Both the position numbers and the translations under genes were made by a program. Shown piece after piece: positions 55,723-64,000 of a stretch of DNA of 64,000 nucleotides (position 1 is the stretch's first letter; every line of letters starts with the position of its first letter). Source of the DNA: Pseudoalteromonas sp. T1lg88 (GTDB lineage: Bacteria > Pseudomonadota > Gammaproteobacteria > Enterobacterales > Alteromonadaceae); the NCBI RefSeq assembly GCF_002964765.1, contig NZ_PQCF01000031.1:489625-553624 (forward strand). The letters are read 5' to 3'. The notes beneath the pieces were generated by a model. That model was not told the origin of the DNA, did not search any database, and saw only the letters and a program-made list of their open reading frames with translations.

Positions 55723-56697
55723 TTAAATAAACAGTGCTTGGCTGTTGCTTAAATCCACACGTCGTTTTCGGTGTTGATGCTGGCAGTAGGTTGTTAATGC
55801 TTGCTCCTTACCCACCGCGCCGCGAAAAACCTTGGTGAATGAGGTGGCCAGGGACAGCCAATTTACTGGGCTAATATCGAGTCGTTCAAGTATGGGGGTT
55901 GCGTCAGATGCAATATAACCTGGTTTATCCTCGCGTATACATCGCCCCGTCCATTCAACCAGCTCTAAGTAACTGCGTAGCTCAAAAGGCAGGCCTTTCG
56001 GCATAGGCTTACGAGGGTGTCCAACAAAACGCATTAAAGTGGAAGGTTGCTTACCCTTCTTTGCTGATTCGATGCGGGCTTTCACGCTCGTATAATCGGA
56101 TTGTTCGGGTAAGTCGGCGGCCTTGGCGCGAATCGGGTTTAACTCCACATAGGCTAAGCAGGCAATAAGGGCAGCTTCATCAAGAAGCGCTTGAGATTTA
56201 AATCGGCCCTCCCAGAATCTGCCGGTGCATTCATCTTCACGATTGGCTTGACGGGCAATCCCTTCATTGAGCACTCGCATAAACCAGCTGATATCACTAA
56301 GGCGCTTCCGATAAATCAAGATTCGACCTTGTAGAGCGGCCAATTCGGCCCCATCTAACGACTCCCCTTGCACAAAACGTTGACTGAGCAAGGTGCCTTT
56401 AAATAGTTTATGCCAACGCAGCACAATGGCTTTATCCGTTAAGCGCTGGGCTTTGCGCCTATCCACATGCAGCACCACATGGGTATGGTTGCTCATTACC
56501 GCGTAGGCACACACATCTATGCAGAAAATACGGGCCAGCTGCAGCAGTTTGCTTTCAACCCAGTCGCGGCGATGTTCATAAGAGCGGCCAGTCAATGCAT
56601 CTTTGCCACATAAGAAGGCGCGCCGTACACAGCGAGAAATACAGTGATAATAAGGGGTGTCAGCCAGGCTGATTTGGCTTTTCCGAGGCGTTGCCAT
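55723..56697 (-). CDS. REP-associated tyrosine transposase (Y1/IS200-like, RAYT)
   Basis: 324 residues. The Y1 transposase core has the HUH motif as His71-Thr72-His73 in MSNHTHVVLHVD, and a candidate catalytic Tyr in AYVELNPIRA. It nicks single-stranded DNA by forming a 5'-phosphotyrosine. It is longer than IS200 enzymes (about 150 residues) and has no accompanying tnpB, as in domesticated RAYTs. Related repeats lie on both sides in inverted order, with the gene between them. The start follows AAGGAGGAGTGA. The region 55571-55722 shows nothing else. Confidence 0.92.
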   Translation of the reverse strand: MATPRKSQISLADTPYYHCISRCVRRAFLCGKDALTGRSYEHRRDWVESKLLQLARIFCIDVCAYAVMSNHTHVVLHVDRRKAQRLTDKAIVLRWHKLFKGTLLSQRFVQGESLDGAELAALQGRILIYRKRLSDISWFMRVLNEGIARQANREDECTGRFWEGRFKSQALLDEAALIACLAYVELNPIRAKAADLPEQSDYTSVKARIESAKKGKQPSTLMRFVGHPRKPMPKGLPFELRSYLELVEWTGRCIREDKPGYIASDATPILERLDISPVNWLSLATSFTKVFRGAVGKEQALTTYCQHQHRKRRVDLSNSQALFI

Positions 56698-56747
56698 GAT
56701 TCACTCCTCCTTGAGTAGAACCCTCAAAGTGTAGTCAAGGAGTCCGT

Positions 56748-56822
56748 AAGTGTGAAATCTTAGAGTGGGTGTCTTAGTTATTTTCGGAAGTGTGAAATCT
56801 TGGAGTAGGTGTCTGGCTAATT
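56748..56822 (-). repeat. Two 40-bp direct repeats, right flank of the transposase
   Basis: AAGTGTGAAATCTT begins at 56748 and again at 56788, each followed by GAGT-GGTGTCT. Read on the minus strand, the first copy contains GAAAATAACTAAGACACCCA, matching the left array at 19 of 20 positions. Confidence 0.85.
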
Positions 56823-56829
56823 CGATATC

Positions 56830-56859
56830 AAGAAGTACCACCAAGGGGGGGTACTTCTT
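56830..56859. terminator. Hairpin after the type I secretion operon
   Basis: AAGAAGTACC and GGTACTTCTT are exact inverted copies around a G-rich loop, 12 bp beyond the stop of the membrane fusion gene. The T-tract on the minus strand is poor, so termination efficiency is uncertain. Confidence 0.6.
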
Positions 56860-56870
56860 GTTTGTGTTAC

Positions 56871-58028
56871 TTAGTTGAGTTTAGCTTTCAGAAGCGGATT
56901 TAAGAGGTAACTGAGAACTGTGCGTTTACCTCCTAACACATCCACTTGTGCAATCATGCCGGGCCGGATGGGGTAGCTCTTATCACCTTTAACTAACTGA
57001 TTCCCTTCGGTAGTAATCAGGATCTGATAAAAGTACGCTTTGCCTTGTGCCGTTTCCTCTTCAATCGTATCCGGACTAATTTGAATTACTTCGCCTTCGA
57101 GATCCCCGTAAATCGAAAAGTCATACGCCGTGATTTTCACTTTCGCTGACATTCCAGGTGCTAAAAATGCGATGTCTTCAGGGGCTATTTTCGCTTCAAT
57201 CAGTAATTGCTCATCAATCGGTAAGACATACATGATAGGCTCACCCGGCTGCACCACACCACCGCGTGTGGTAACCAAAATGTCATTCACCATACCTTTG
57301 ACGGGCGATGTGATTTGGGTGCGAGTCAACTGGTCTTGCCGCTGCACTAAAGACTCGTTCAGGGCATTGAGCTCTGCTTTCTTTTGAGTCAATTCGGTAT
57401 AGGCATCCTGCATGTAATTATTGCTGACTTCGATGATCTGTCCTTTTAAATCTTCAAGCTCCTTTTCTAACCGGAGCAGCTCCATTTGACTGACCGACTC
57501 AGACGCCACCATGGGGCGTAAGATGCCGAGCTGCTCTTCGACAATGTGCATGCGGCGTTGTAAGCCAACGACTTTTTCTTGTTTATTGGTCCGTCGAGAG
57601 GCAAATAACGCTTGCTCAAAGATGCGATCTTCCTCATCGATTTTCAGTTCGTTTGGAAAGGTTAATGTCGCGCTATCGCGTACCTCGGCCTCCAAACGGG
57701 TGATTGAAGCTAACAAGGACGAAGCTTGGCTTTCACCTTCGCGAAACGCGGCTAAAAAGCGGGTTCTATCGAGCCTAAGTAAGGGATCGCCCTGCTCTAC
57801 TAGCTGCCCCTCTGAGACCAATAATTCTTCGACAATACCCCCTTCAAGGCTTTGGATTGTTTGCAAACGGCTGGAGGGAATAACTTTACCTTCACCGCGG
57901 GTGACTTCGTCAATCTCAGCAAATGCCGCCCAGCCAATAAAAATGGCCACGATTAAGATGCACAACCACAGCGCAGGACGCGCAGAAAATAGACGACTTT
58001 CATCCGACCAGGGGTTACTAGGCTTCAT
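56871..58028 (-). CDS. Type I secretion membrane fusion protein (HlyD/LapC family)
   Basis: 385 residues. One transmembrane helix (about 16-37) is followed by EIDEVTRGEGKVIPSSRLQTIQSLEGGIVEEL, the standard HlyD entry segment, a long coiled coil (about 85-220) and a beta-barrel C-terminal domain ending in VDVLGGKRTVLSYLL. It links the inner-membrane ABC exporter to the TolC-like channel. The start overlaps the ABC gene by 11 bp. It is the last gene of the adhesin operon. Confidence 0.95.
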   Translation of the reverse strand: MKPSNPWSDESRLFSARPALWLCILIVAIFIGWAAFAEIDEVTRGEGKVIPSSRLQTIQSLEGGIVEELLVSEGQLVEQGDPLLRLDRTRFLAAFREGESQASSLLASITRLEAEVRDSATLTFPNELKIDEEDRIFEQALFASRRTNKQEKVVGLQRRMHIVEEQLGILRPMVASESVSQMELLRLEKELEDLKGQIIEVSNNYMQDAYTELTQKKAELNALNESLVQRQDQLTRTQITSPVKGMVNDILVTTRGGVVQPGEPIMYVLPIDEQLLIEAKIAPEDIAFLAPGMSAKVKITAYDFSIYGDLEGEVIQISPDTIEEETAQGKAYFYQILITTEGNQLVKGDKSYPIRPGMIAQVDVLGGKRTVLSYLLNPLLKAKLN

Positions 58029-60144
58029 GTTTCACCTGCCCTTGAGGAGCTAAAATACTATCAAAATCACCTTCGTTAGCCACATGTCCTTGTTTAAGAA
58101 CGACTCCTCGGGTACCTAGTGCCAACATCCGGCGTTTATGGGTCGACATGACCAAGGTTTTACCTTGTAACCAGGTTTGCATAAATTGTATGACTTTCTC
58201 TTCGTTGACTTGGTCAAACGCCGAGGTTGGCTCGTCCAGTAACACAATTCGCGGGTTTTGTAAGATTAACCGTGCCAATGCAACGGCTTGACGTTGACCA
58301 CCGGAGAGGCTTCTGCTGCCAAGAATAGGCATATCTAAGCCCAGCGGATGCGCACGCACAGCAACACCAAAACCAATGCTATCAAGGACGTTGAAAATGG
58401 CCTCATCCGTGTGATTATTGCCTGCCAACTGAAGGTTTTCGCGTAACGTCCCGTAAAACAAACAAGAATCTTGTGGCAAATAGCCGATATCACGCTGACG
58501 GTCCGCGGGATCGAGTTGTGTCATGGCAATATCATCAAGCAGCACTTGGCCGCTATCGACGTCTTCTAAGCCCGCTAAGATCCGCAACAGGCTCGATTTA
58601 CCAGCGCCGTTGCTGCCAAGTAACACGGTGTGACTTCCTGCTTTAATCTGCAGTTTATTAATGCTCAACGCTGGCGGCCCCTCATTGCCATAACTAAGTT
58701 TGACATTTTCGAGGCTGTAATCGCCATCGAGCCTAGGTTTATGAGCAAACTGGCGGCCTGGCGGGCGCTCTGTAGGCGCCTGCATAATCTGGTCAAGTCC
58801 TTCAAGGGCAACCTTAACATGCTGCCATCGCACCAGCACCCCAGTGATTTGATTTACCGGTGCTATGGTGCGTGAAGTTAACATGGTACAGGCGATGAGT
58901 GCACCAATCGTCATTTCGCTGGCACTGATTTGGTAAACCCCAACCACCACCACGAAAATAAATCCGAGTTGCTGCACCATTGCAGCGCCTTGACTCAATC
59001 TGTTCGAGAGGCTTTTAAAGGTGACACTGTCGGCTGCTTGCTTCTTGGTAAGGGTTTCCCATAAAAACAAATTGCGAGACTCAGCGTGGCTAGCTTTAAC
59101 CGTTTCGAGGTTTTCGATCACCTCGATCATCAGCCCTTGTTTTACAGCGCCTTCGCGTAACCCTTCACGAGACAATGCAGCCAGTTTTCCCTGCATCAGT
59201 AAGCTGGGTAATAACATCAATAAAATAGCGATGATCGGCACCCACACCACGGGGCCGCCTAGATACCAGATCAGCAGTAAGAATAAGAGGATAAATGGAA
59301 AGTCACTGATGGTGGCCGCGGTAGACGAGGTGAAAAACTCGCGCACACTGTCAAACTCTTTCAATTGACTGGAAAACGCGCCGGTGGATTGCGGTTTCGC
59401 TTTAAGCCGCATAAACAACACTTGTGAAAAGAGTCGCGATGACAGCTCTAAATCTAACTTTTTACCAGTCACATCAAGCAAATAGGCGCGTAGAACCCGT
59501 AAGATAAAGTCAAAAACAATGGCAATGACAACCCCTGTGGTAAGAATAAACAAGGTATCAAAGGCATCATTAGGAACGACCCGGTCGTACACCTGTAAGG
59601 CAAATAACGAGGTACCAACGGCCAGTATATTGGCAAACATCGAAGCGACACCGACGTCAATATAGGTCGACCAACACTTCATCAACTGCTCTTTGAGCCA
59701 ATGCTTTTTGTAGGGCTGTGCATAGTCCTTCGCTCGGTCATCCGCTTGGTAGGCGATGTCAGCAAGAACCAGGTGCGAGGAGATCAAAGCTTCAAGTTCG
59801 GCATAGGTATAGGTTTTTTGTCCAGCGGTTTCCGGCACGACAACAGTGCAGTGCTCTTCATCTTTACTGATTAACACCAACCCAGAGTTATGCCGGGTAA
59901 GCAATAAGGCAGGTAAATGGTAGTCTTGCAATTGCTGGAGTGATTTCTCCACCAGAACGGCATTAATGCCCTGATTATCCAAGGCGCGTGGAATTAACTC
60001 GATAGTTAAACGGCCGTTTTTCAAAGGCAGGCCTTCGCCAATGACCTCTTCGCGTGTCGGTTTACCCAGCAACTGACAATAGGTTGTTAATGCAAGTTGC
60101 AAGGGATCAACTGTGGGTGGCGTCACTGGATTGAAGTGCGTCAT
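58018..60144 (-). CDS. Type I secretion ABC exporter (LapB-like)
   Basis: 708 residues: an N-terminal peptidase-C39-like domain (about 10-135) lacking the catalytic Cys, six transmembrane helices (about 160-430) and an ATPase domain (about 465-700). The ATPase has Walker A GSNGAGKSS, signature SLSGGQRQAVALARLIL and Walker B RIVLLDEPTSAFD. The degenerate C39 domain fits exporters of large adhesins without leader-peptide cleavage. The start overlaps the TolC-like gene by 4 bp. Confidence 0.96.
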   Translation of the reverse strand: MTHFNPVTPPTVDPLQLALTTYCQLLGKPTREEVIGEGLPLKNGRLTIELIPRALDNQGINAVLVEKSLQQLQDYHLPALLLTRHNSGLVLISKDEEHCTVVVPETAGQKTYTYAELEALISSHLVLADIAYQADDRAKDYAQPYKKHWLKEQLMKCWSTYIDVGVASMFANILAVGTSLFALQVYDRVVPNDAFDTLFILTTGVVIAIVFDFILRVLRAYLLDVTGKKLDLELSSRLFSQVLFMRLKAKPQSTGAFSSQLKEFDSVREFFTSSTAATISDFPFILLFLLLIWYLGGPVVWVPIIAILLMLLPSLLMQGKLAALSREGLREGAVKQGLMIEVIENLETVKASHAESRNLFLWETLTKKQAADSVTFKSLSNRLSQGAAMVQQLGFIFVVVVGVYQISASEMTIGALIACTMLTSRTIAPVNQITGVLVRWQHVKVALEGLDQIMQAPTERPPGRQFAHKPRLDGDYSLENVKLSYGNEGPPALSINKLQIKAGSHTVLLGSNGAGKSSLLRILAGLEDVDSGQVLLDDIAMTQLDPADRQRDIGYLPQDSCLFYGTLRENLQLAGNNHTDEAIFNVLDSIGFGVAVRAHPLGLDMPILGSRSLSGGQRQAVALARLILQNPRIVLLDEPTSAFDQVNEEKVIQFMQTWLQGKTLVMSTHKRRMLALGTRGVVLKQGHVANEGDFDSILAPQGQVKHEA

Positions 60145-61436
60145 AGGTTATGCGCCTCATTGCTCTGCGCGGCAAGGACAGATTCTAGGATCCCAAGTTC
60201 TGAGCTCATCCGGTAGGGAATACGCAATAGCTCAATGGATACGTTCAGATGTTGGCTGAGCAATTCAAAGCGTTCGCGCTCTGTCGTTAAAATTTCCTCT
60301 ACCGTGGTGAGGCCTGCGCGGAATTGATCTTGGTAGGCGCTCAACAGTGCGGTTGCCGCATTTACTTGTTGTTCAAGTGATTGTCGTTGTTGACTTAAGT
60401 TGCGCAGTGATTCACGTTGCATATTCAAATTACGTTCAATATCGAGTTGTGTAAATTGCAGATCCCACTGTGCGGCTTCAGCGCGCAGACGCTCAATGTC
60501 ATCCATATCGAAGCTGGCTAAACCTTGATTGAAGCTCGCTTTAAAACGCACCGCGACCGCAGAGTCGCGAGTTAATTCACCACCGATATCGCGGCGTTGC
60601 GATGAGGCTTCTAAGACCACACGAGGCAGTTGCGCAGCTTTGACGCGCTCAGCTTGACTGTGGGCAATATGAACTTCTTCTTGTGCCTGCATATATTGCG
60701 GTGAGCGCGGGATCAATTGTGTTTGTTGTTGGGTACTCGGCAACAGGTTTTGTAGCTGCACATAATTGGCAGGCAATGGTGGCAGGGCCGTAACCGGGCG
60801 TTGCATCAACATGCGTAAACGCAAGCGCGCTTGCTGCTGGTCACCGTCGGTCATTTGCCTTTGTTGTTCATTATAATAGCGCGCTTGCAGCACTCGATTT
60901 AATTCGGCGCGGTCGCTATAACCTCCTGCAGCGCGAATTTCAGCCATGCGCTCAACACGAGCAATACGTCGCTGGTGTTCTTGAATAATCGCTTGTCGTT
61001 GCTGAGCAAGCATAATATCGAGGTAAGCTTCGATGATTTCGATGCCGACTTCAGCACGTACTTGGCGTAATTTATGTAACGCTTTACGCGCCTCGGCGTT
61101 CATGCCTTCCAGTTCGCTGTCCAATGCCCCCCAATCGTATAAGGTGTAGCTCAGGGTGATATTGTAAGCAAAGGCGCCGCTGATGCCATCCGCAGGCCCT
61201 GCGGTAAGGTCAAGTGAAGGCCAAAAGCGGCCCTCGTTAACGTCTATGGTTTTTTCAGCTTGCTGGATCTCAGCCACCGCGGAGCGAACACGAGGATTCA
61301 AGGTTAAGCCATAATGCACCATTTGTGAGATTGACGGACTTTCTGCCGGCTCAACAGATGTGGCAAAAGCTTGACTTGAGCAACAGCTCAAGCCAAGCAT
61401 AACCGCATACCGGAAATGTCGATTAAATGACGACAT
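60141..61436 (-). CDS. TolC-family outer-membrane channel
   Basis: 431 residues with a signal peptide (ending near AFA-TSV) and two repeated OEP halves rich in Gln, Arg and Ala coiled coils (RSAVAEIQQAEKTIDV; AQEEVHIAHSQAERVKAAQLP). It forms the outer-membrane tunnel for type I secretion. The ATG at 61436 follows GAGGATAC and overlaps the adhesin gene by 14 bp, so the operon runs adhesin, TolC, ABC, HlyD. Confidence 0.93.
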   Translation of the reverse strand: MSSFNRHFRYAVMLGLSCCSSQAFATSVEPAESPSISQMVHYGLTLNPRVRSAVAEIQQAEKTIDVNEGRFWPSLDLTAGPADGISGAFAYNITLSYTLYDWGALDSELEGMNAEARKALHKLRQVRAEVGIEIIEAYLDIMLAQQRQAIIQEHQRRIARVERMAEIRAAGGYSDRAELNRVLQARYYNEQQRQMTDGDQQQARLRLRMLMQRPVTALPPLPANYVQLQNLLPSTQQQTQLIPRSPQYMQAQEEVHIAHSQAERVKAAQLPRVVLEASSQRRDIGGELTRDSAVAVRFKASFNQGLASFDMDDIERLRAEAAQWDLQFTQLDIERNLNMQRESLRNLSQQRQSLEQQVNAATALLSAYQDQFRAGLTTVEEILTTERERFELLSQHLNVSIELLRIPYRMSSELGILESVLAAQSNEAHNL

Positions 61437-64000
61437 TAGTATCCTCATCCGCCCACGGCGACTGCTGAAGGAGACTCACGTCATTAAACATGACGCCGTC
61501 GATACTGAAGGTACCGTAATCACCCGAAACCGACAGTGCTTGCGTCTCTGGTTCAGCATCTACATCGTTGAGCAGTAATTCGATGTCTTCTTCGACTGTG
61601 TGTTCAAGAACAGCTTGACGCATCAACTCTTCACTCTTGTCGTTGAACCTTGGTTCACTCGAGGCAAGAACGTCATATTGCATCATCAGTTCACCGTCAT
61701 CGACCATACTGAACAGCAAGTCAGCGCTTAACTCGGTTACTGGTGCACCTTCGTCTGTAGCTATGTCGGTTTGTGCTTGCCCAGCCGGGGAGTCACTACC
61801 CGTAATGCTGATGGTCAGTGATGCCGAGTCAGAAGTTTCACCGTCTGACAGGGTGTAGTTGAACACTTCGTCTTGACCGAACGAGCTGCGATCACCATTT
61901 GCGGTATAGGTATAAGTGCCGTCAGCTGCAATTTCCAAGACACCATATGCACCTTGAATCGTCACCGTGCCTGTATCTGGCACAACGACGCTTTCACCAG
62001 CACTGTTTGTGACCACAGTGACTTGTGCGCCATCGATAATGGTATCTGCACCAGCACCACCTGTATCTCCCTCTATCAGGTTACCTTGCGCCTCTCCAAA
62101 GTAGCTGTACTCAGTTACTGTGGTGGTAATGTCCGTACTTTCCAACAGGGTTACGGTGTCATTAAACAGAGCATCGGCGATAACTTGATAAAACTTTTTG
62201 AGGTCTCGGTTGACGCCTTTGGCGTCGAGCGCATCAGTCAGTCGGTCTGCTATTTCACCTGCATCTATGGTTGGGGTAATAGCAAGCATCTCTTCCAGAG
62301 TTTCGCGAATCAAAGTCCCGTCACCGGTCAGCAATGAGCCGCCATTCTGCATGGCATTTATCGTATCTTCGACGTACTGCAGCACATAGTCTCGGTTATC
62401 TGGACCAAGCTCCACGCCTGCGAAGCCGAGTTCGCTAAGGCTTACCTCTCCATCACCGTCAGCGTCCAGCACACTGCCTACCTGATTCTCCAGCAGACTT
62501 GCATCGTTGCGCACAACCACACTGTAGTTACCCGCTGCTAAGTCTGGAATCGAGATAGAGATAGTCTCATCCCCGGTGATGTTGAAAATATCCAAACCAC
62601 CAACATTGGCAAGTTGTGAGTTTGCACTGACCCCTTGATAGACCAGCACACCATTTTCATCGTACACCTCAACCATAAAGGCATCAGCAACCGCTGCAAG
62701 TGAGGTTTGACTAACTTCAATTTCCACGTCACCGATATTGTCTGGTGCAACAGTGAAGGTCGCGCTGGCATTAGCGCCGCCAGTTGCGTCCGCCAAACCA
62801 AGCACTTCTACATCGTCAGTTGTTTGTGGCGGGTTAACGGTAACAACGGGCTCAAGGTCGATAGCACTCACATCATTTACGGCGTCAAGCGCTTGAATGA
62901 CAACATCTTGGCTGGCGGTGCTAAGTGAATTACCTGCTGCATCGGTAACCGTCGCAATGACTGGGTAGGTGCCAGCAGCTAATGGGGTCCCCGATAAGTC
63001 GAGGCTCCAGTTGCCATTGCTATCAATGGTGAGCTCTGGTGCAGTTCCAAAGGTGTACTCGGTGCCACCAACAGACACAGTCAAGGTAGTGGCATCGTCA
63101 AGATCTATGGTGCCGTTGAAGATCAACGAGGTATCGCTCGTGATGAAGTCTCCGTCAGTACCAGAATCATTGGAAATACTGTCAAAGGTGACGGTTTGAC
63201 CATTGCCATTGCCATCTACAGCGGTATCAAGCGTAGTGGTATCGGTTACCGTACCGGTATTGCCCGCAGCATCGGTCACCGTCATGGTTACGGTCAATTC
63301 ACCGTCGGCGAGGCTTGACAGATCTTGCCCAGTGATTGACAGGTTGCCGTTGCTATCCAAAGTGATCGCCGAGCTCGGTACCGTGATCGTGGTCACGCCA
63401 TCACTGATGGTGATGCTGTCGACGGTGGCATCGGCTTCGACAACGCCAGAAAGGGTCACGTTGGTCGCTTCGCTCGCGTTTACCAACTCATCGCCGCCGT
63501 CATTGAACGCGATGCTGTTCGCACCATCGCCCGTGGTTGGCGCGCTGGTATCAATGACTAAGTTGCCCGTGGCCATGCCGCTGTTACCCGCCGCGTCGGT
63601 GGCAGTCACGGTGACCTGGTAGCTACCGTCCATAAGCGCTGGCAAGGTGTTATCCACCAAGGTCCAGGTGCCGTCGCCATTGTTGGTGGCGGTGTAATCC
63701 ACACCCTCGACAGTCACTACTATGCTCGCCTCTGGATCATCTATGGTACCGGTCAAGGCCGGGGTGCTGTCATTGGTAACGTCATCGTTGATGGTCACCG
63801 AAGGTGTGGCCGTATCCAGGGTGGTGGTATCTGTTACCGTACCTGTGTTCCCTGCGGCGTCTGTCACTGTCATGGTCACGGTCAATTCGCCGTCGGCGAG
63901 GCTTGACAGATCTTGCCCAGTGACTGTCAGGTTGCCGTTGCTATCCGTGCTGATCGCCGAGCTCGGTACCGTGATCGTCGTCACACCATCACTGATGGTG
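61423..64000 (-). CDS. Giant type I secreted adhesin, C-terminal part (partial)
   Basis: The gene continues beyond the right edge; about 859 C-terminal residues are visible. Bacterial Ig-like domains fill the N-terminal half (ADGELTVTMTVTDAAGNTGTV, DGSYQVTVTATDAAGNSG). A domain of about 250 residues includes an EF-hand-like loop, DADGDGEVSLSEL. A VCBS-type domain follows (GVLEIAADGTYTYTANG, FNYTLSDGETSDSASL) and then an acidic tail ending TNVVI. Only one weak RTX-like nonapeptide (GGAGADTII) was seen. Being the first gene of an operon with its own exporter identifies it as the cargo. It is probably a biofilm adhesin of the BapA/LapA type. Retention or release factors (LapD/LapG) are not in this window. 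Confidence 0.88.
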   Translation of the reverse strand, partial: TISDGVTTITVPSSAISTDSNGNLTVTGQDLSSLADGELTVTMTVTDAAGNTGTVTDTTTLDTATPSVTINDDVTNDSTPALTGTIDDPEASIVVTVEGVDYTATNNGDGTWTLVDNTLPALMDGSYQVTVTATDAAGNSGMATGNLVIDTSAPTTGDGANSIAFNDGGDELVNASEATNVTLSGVVEADATVDSITISDGVTTITVPSSAITLDSNGNLSITGQDLSSLADGELTVTMTVTDAAGNTGTVTDTTTLDTAVDGNGNGQTVTFDSISNDSGTDGDFITSDTSLIFNGTIDLDDATTLTVSVGGTEYTFGTAPELTIDSNGNWSLDLSGTPLAAGTYPVIATVTDAAGNSLSTASQDVVIQALDAVNDVSAIDLEPVVTVNPPQTTDDVEVLGLADATGGANASATFTVAPDNIGDVEIEVSQTSLAAVADAFMVEVYDENGVLVYQGVSANSQLANVGGLDIFNITGDETISISIPDLAAGNYSVVVRNDASLLENQVGSVLDADGDGEVSLSELGFAGVELGPDNRDYVLQYVEDTINAMQNGGSLLTGDGTLIRETLEEMLAITPTIDAGEIADRLTDALDAKGVNRDLKKFYQVIADALFNDTVTLLESTDITTTVTEYSYFGEAQGNLIEGDTGGAGADTIIDGAQVTVVTNSAGESVVVPDTGTVTIQGAYGVLEIAADGTYTYTANGDRSSFGQDEVFNYTLSDGETSDSASLTISITGSDSPAGQAQTDIATDEGAPVTELSADLLFSMVDDGELMMQYDVLASSEPRFNDKSEELMRQAVLEHTVEEDIELLLNDVDAEPETQALSVSGDYGTFSIDGVMFNDVSLLQQSPWADEDTNVVI
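63225..64000 (-). repeat. 588-bp periodic repeat in the adhesin gene
   Basis: The stretch ending at 63412 recurs ending at 64000, with about 90 percent identity over the last 100 bp, for example GGCGAGGCTTGACAGATCTT in both. The period is 588 bp, equal to 196 codons, or two Ig-like domains. The array may extend past the edge, where assembly of copy number would be difficult. Confidence 0.85.

Noticed and set aside
61873..62337. Open frame of 154 codons opposite the adhesin gene
   Set aside because: It is a shadow of the adhesin coding sequence, Cys/Ile/Thr-rich in a way that follows from the Asp/Gly codons on the other strand.

Overview
This window reads as chromosomal DNA of a marine-type gammaproteobacterium, probably from the Alteromonadales. 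I infer this from the TonB-dependent receptors, GlyGly-CTERM (rhombosortase) sorting signals, several GGDEF/EAL proteins, and a copper nitrite reductase with a fused cytochrome c. No rRNA, tRNA or CRISPR array was seen. The genus cannot be fixed from the sequence alone.

Layout. 0.1-11.3 kb: glutaminase, a frameshifted RimK-like ATP-grasp gene, two c-di-GMP enzymes, a membrane NERD-domain protein, a methyltransferase-HNH nuclease fusion and an RcnB-like His-rich protein. 11.5-26.4 kb: a PAS diguanylate cyclase, a di-haem peroxidase, a lipoprotein, a frameshifted NADP-dependent oxidoreductase, an HDAC-like deacetylase, ferredoxin-NADP reductase, an NTF2-like protein, a TPR protein, a PAS-GGDEF-EAL protein behind a long untranslated region, and a leucine-rich-repeat protein. 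26.4-29.2 kb: a Crp/Fnr regulator without Fe-S cysteines, divergent from a TonB receptor.

29.2-43.1 kb is the most unusual block. Every gene lies on the minus strand. A FixJ-type response regulator stands at its upstream end, and a histidine kinase overlapping a LamG-domain gene stands at its downstream end. Between them are two paralogous giant exported proteins of about 1,500 residues, each with a Calx-beta domain and a GlyGly-CTERM tail. Each giant gene is followed by a strong hairpin and a small exported protein. Each is preceded at nearly the same distance by a shared 20-bp palindrome and a shared AGTATACAAAA promoter element. This looks like an undescribed two-component-controlled surface or secreted protein system.

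43.3-49.4 kb: nirK-nirV-SCO behind a good FNR/DNR-type promoter, then a periplasmic-adaptor/ABC-ATPase/ABC-permease efflux operon. 49.5-55.1 kb: a DUF533 protein, an S8 protease and a TonB receptor. 55.4-56.9 kb: a REP-associated tyrosine transposase between inverted repeats. 56.9-64.0 kb: a type I secretion operon (adhesin-TolC-ABC-HlyD, minus strand); the adhesin runs off the right edge.

Three minus-strand genes are each broken by a one-base change in a short G run. That pattern suggests either sequence errors or recent mutations. The four c-di-GMP enzymes and the type I adhesin together fit a lifestyle that switches between attachment and motility. The Fnr-like regulator, nirK promoter and FixJ-type regulator suggest control by low oxygen or nitrogen oxides over part of the region; that link is inference.
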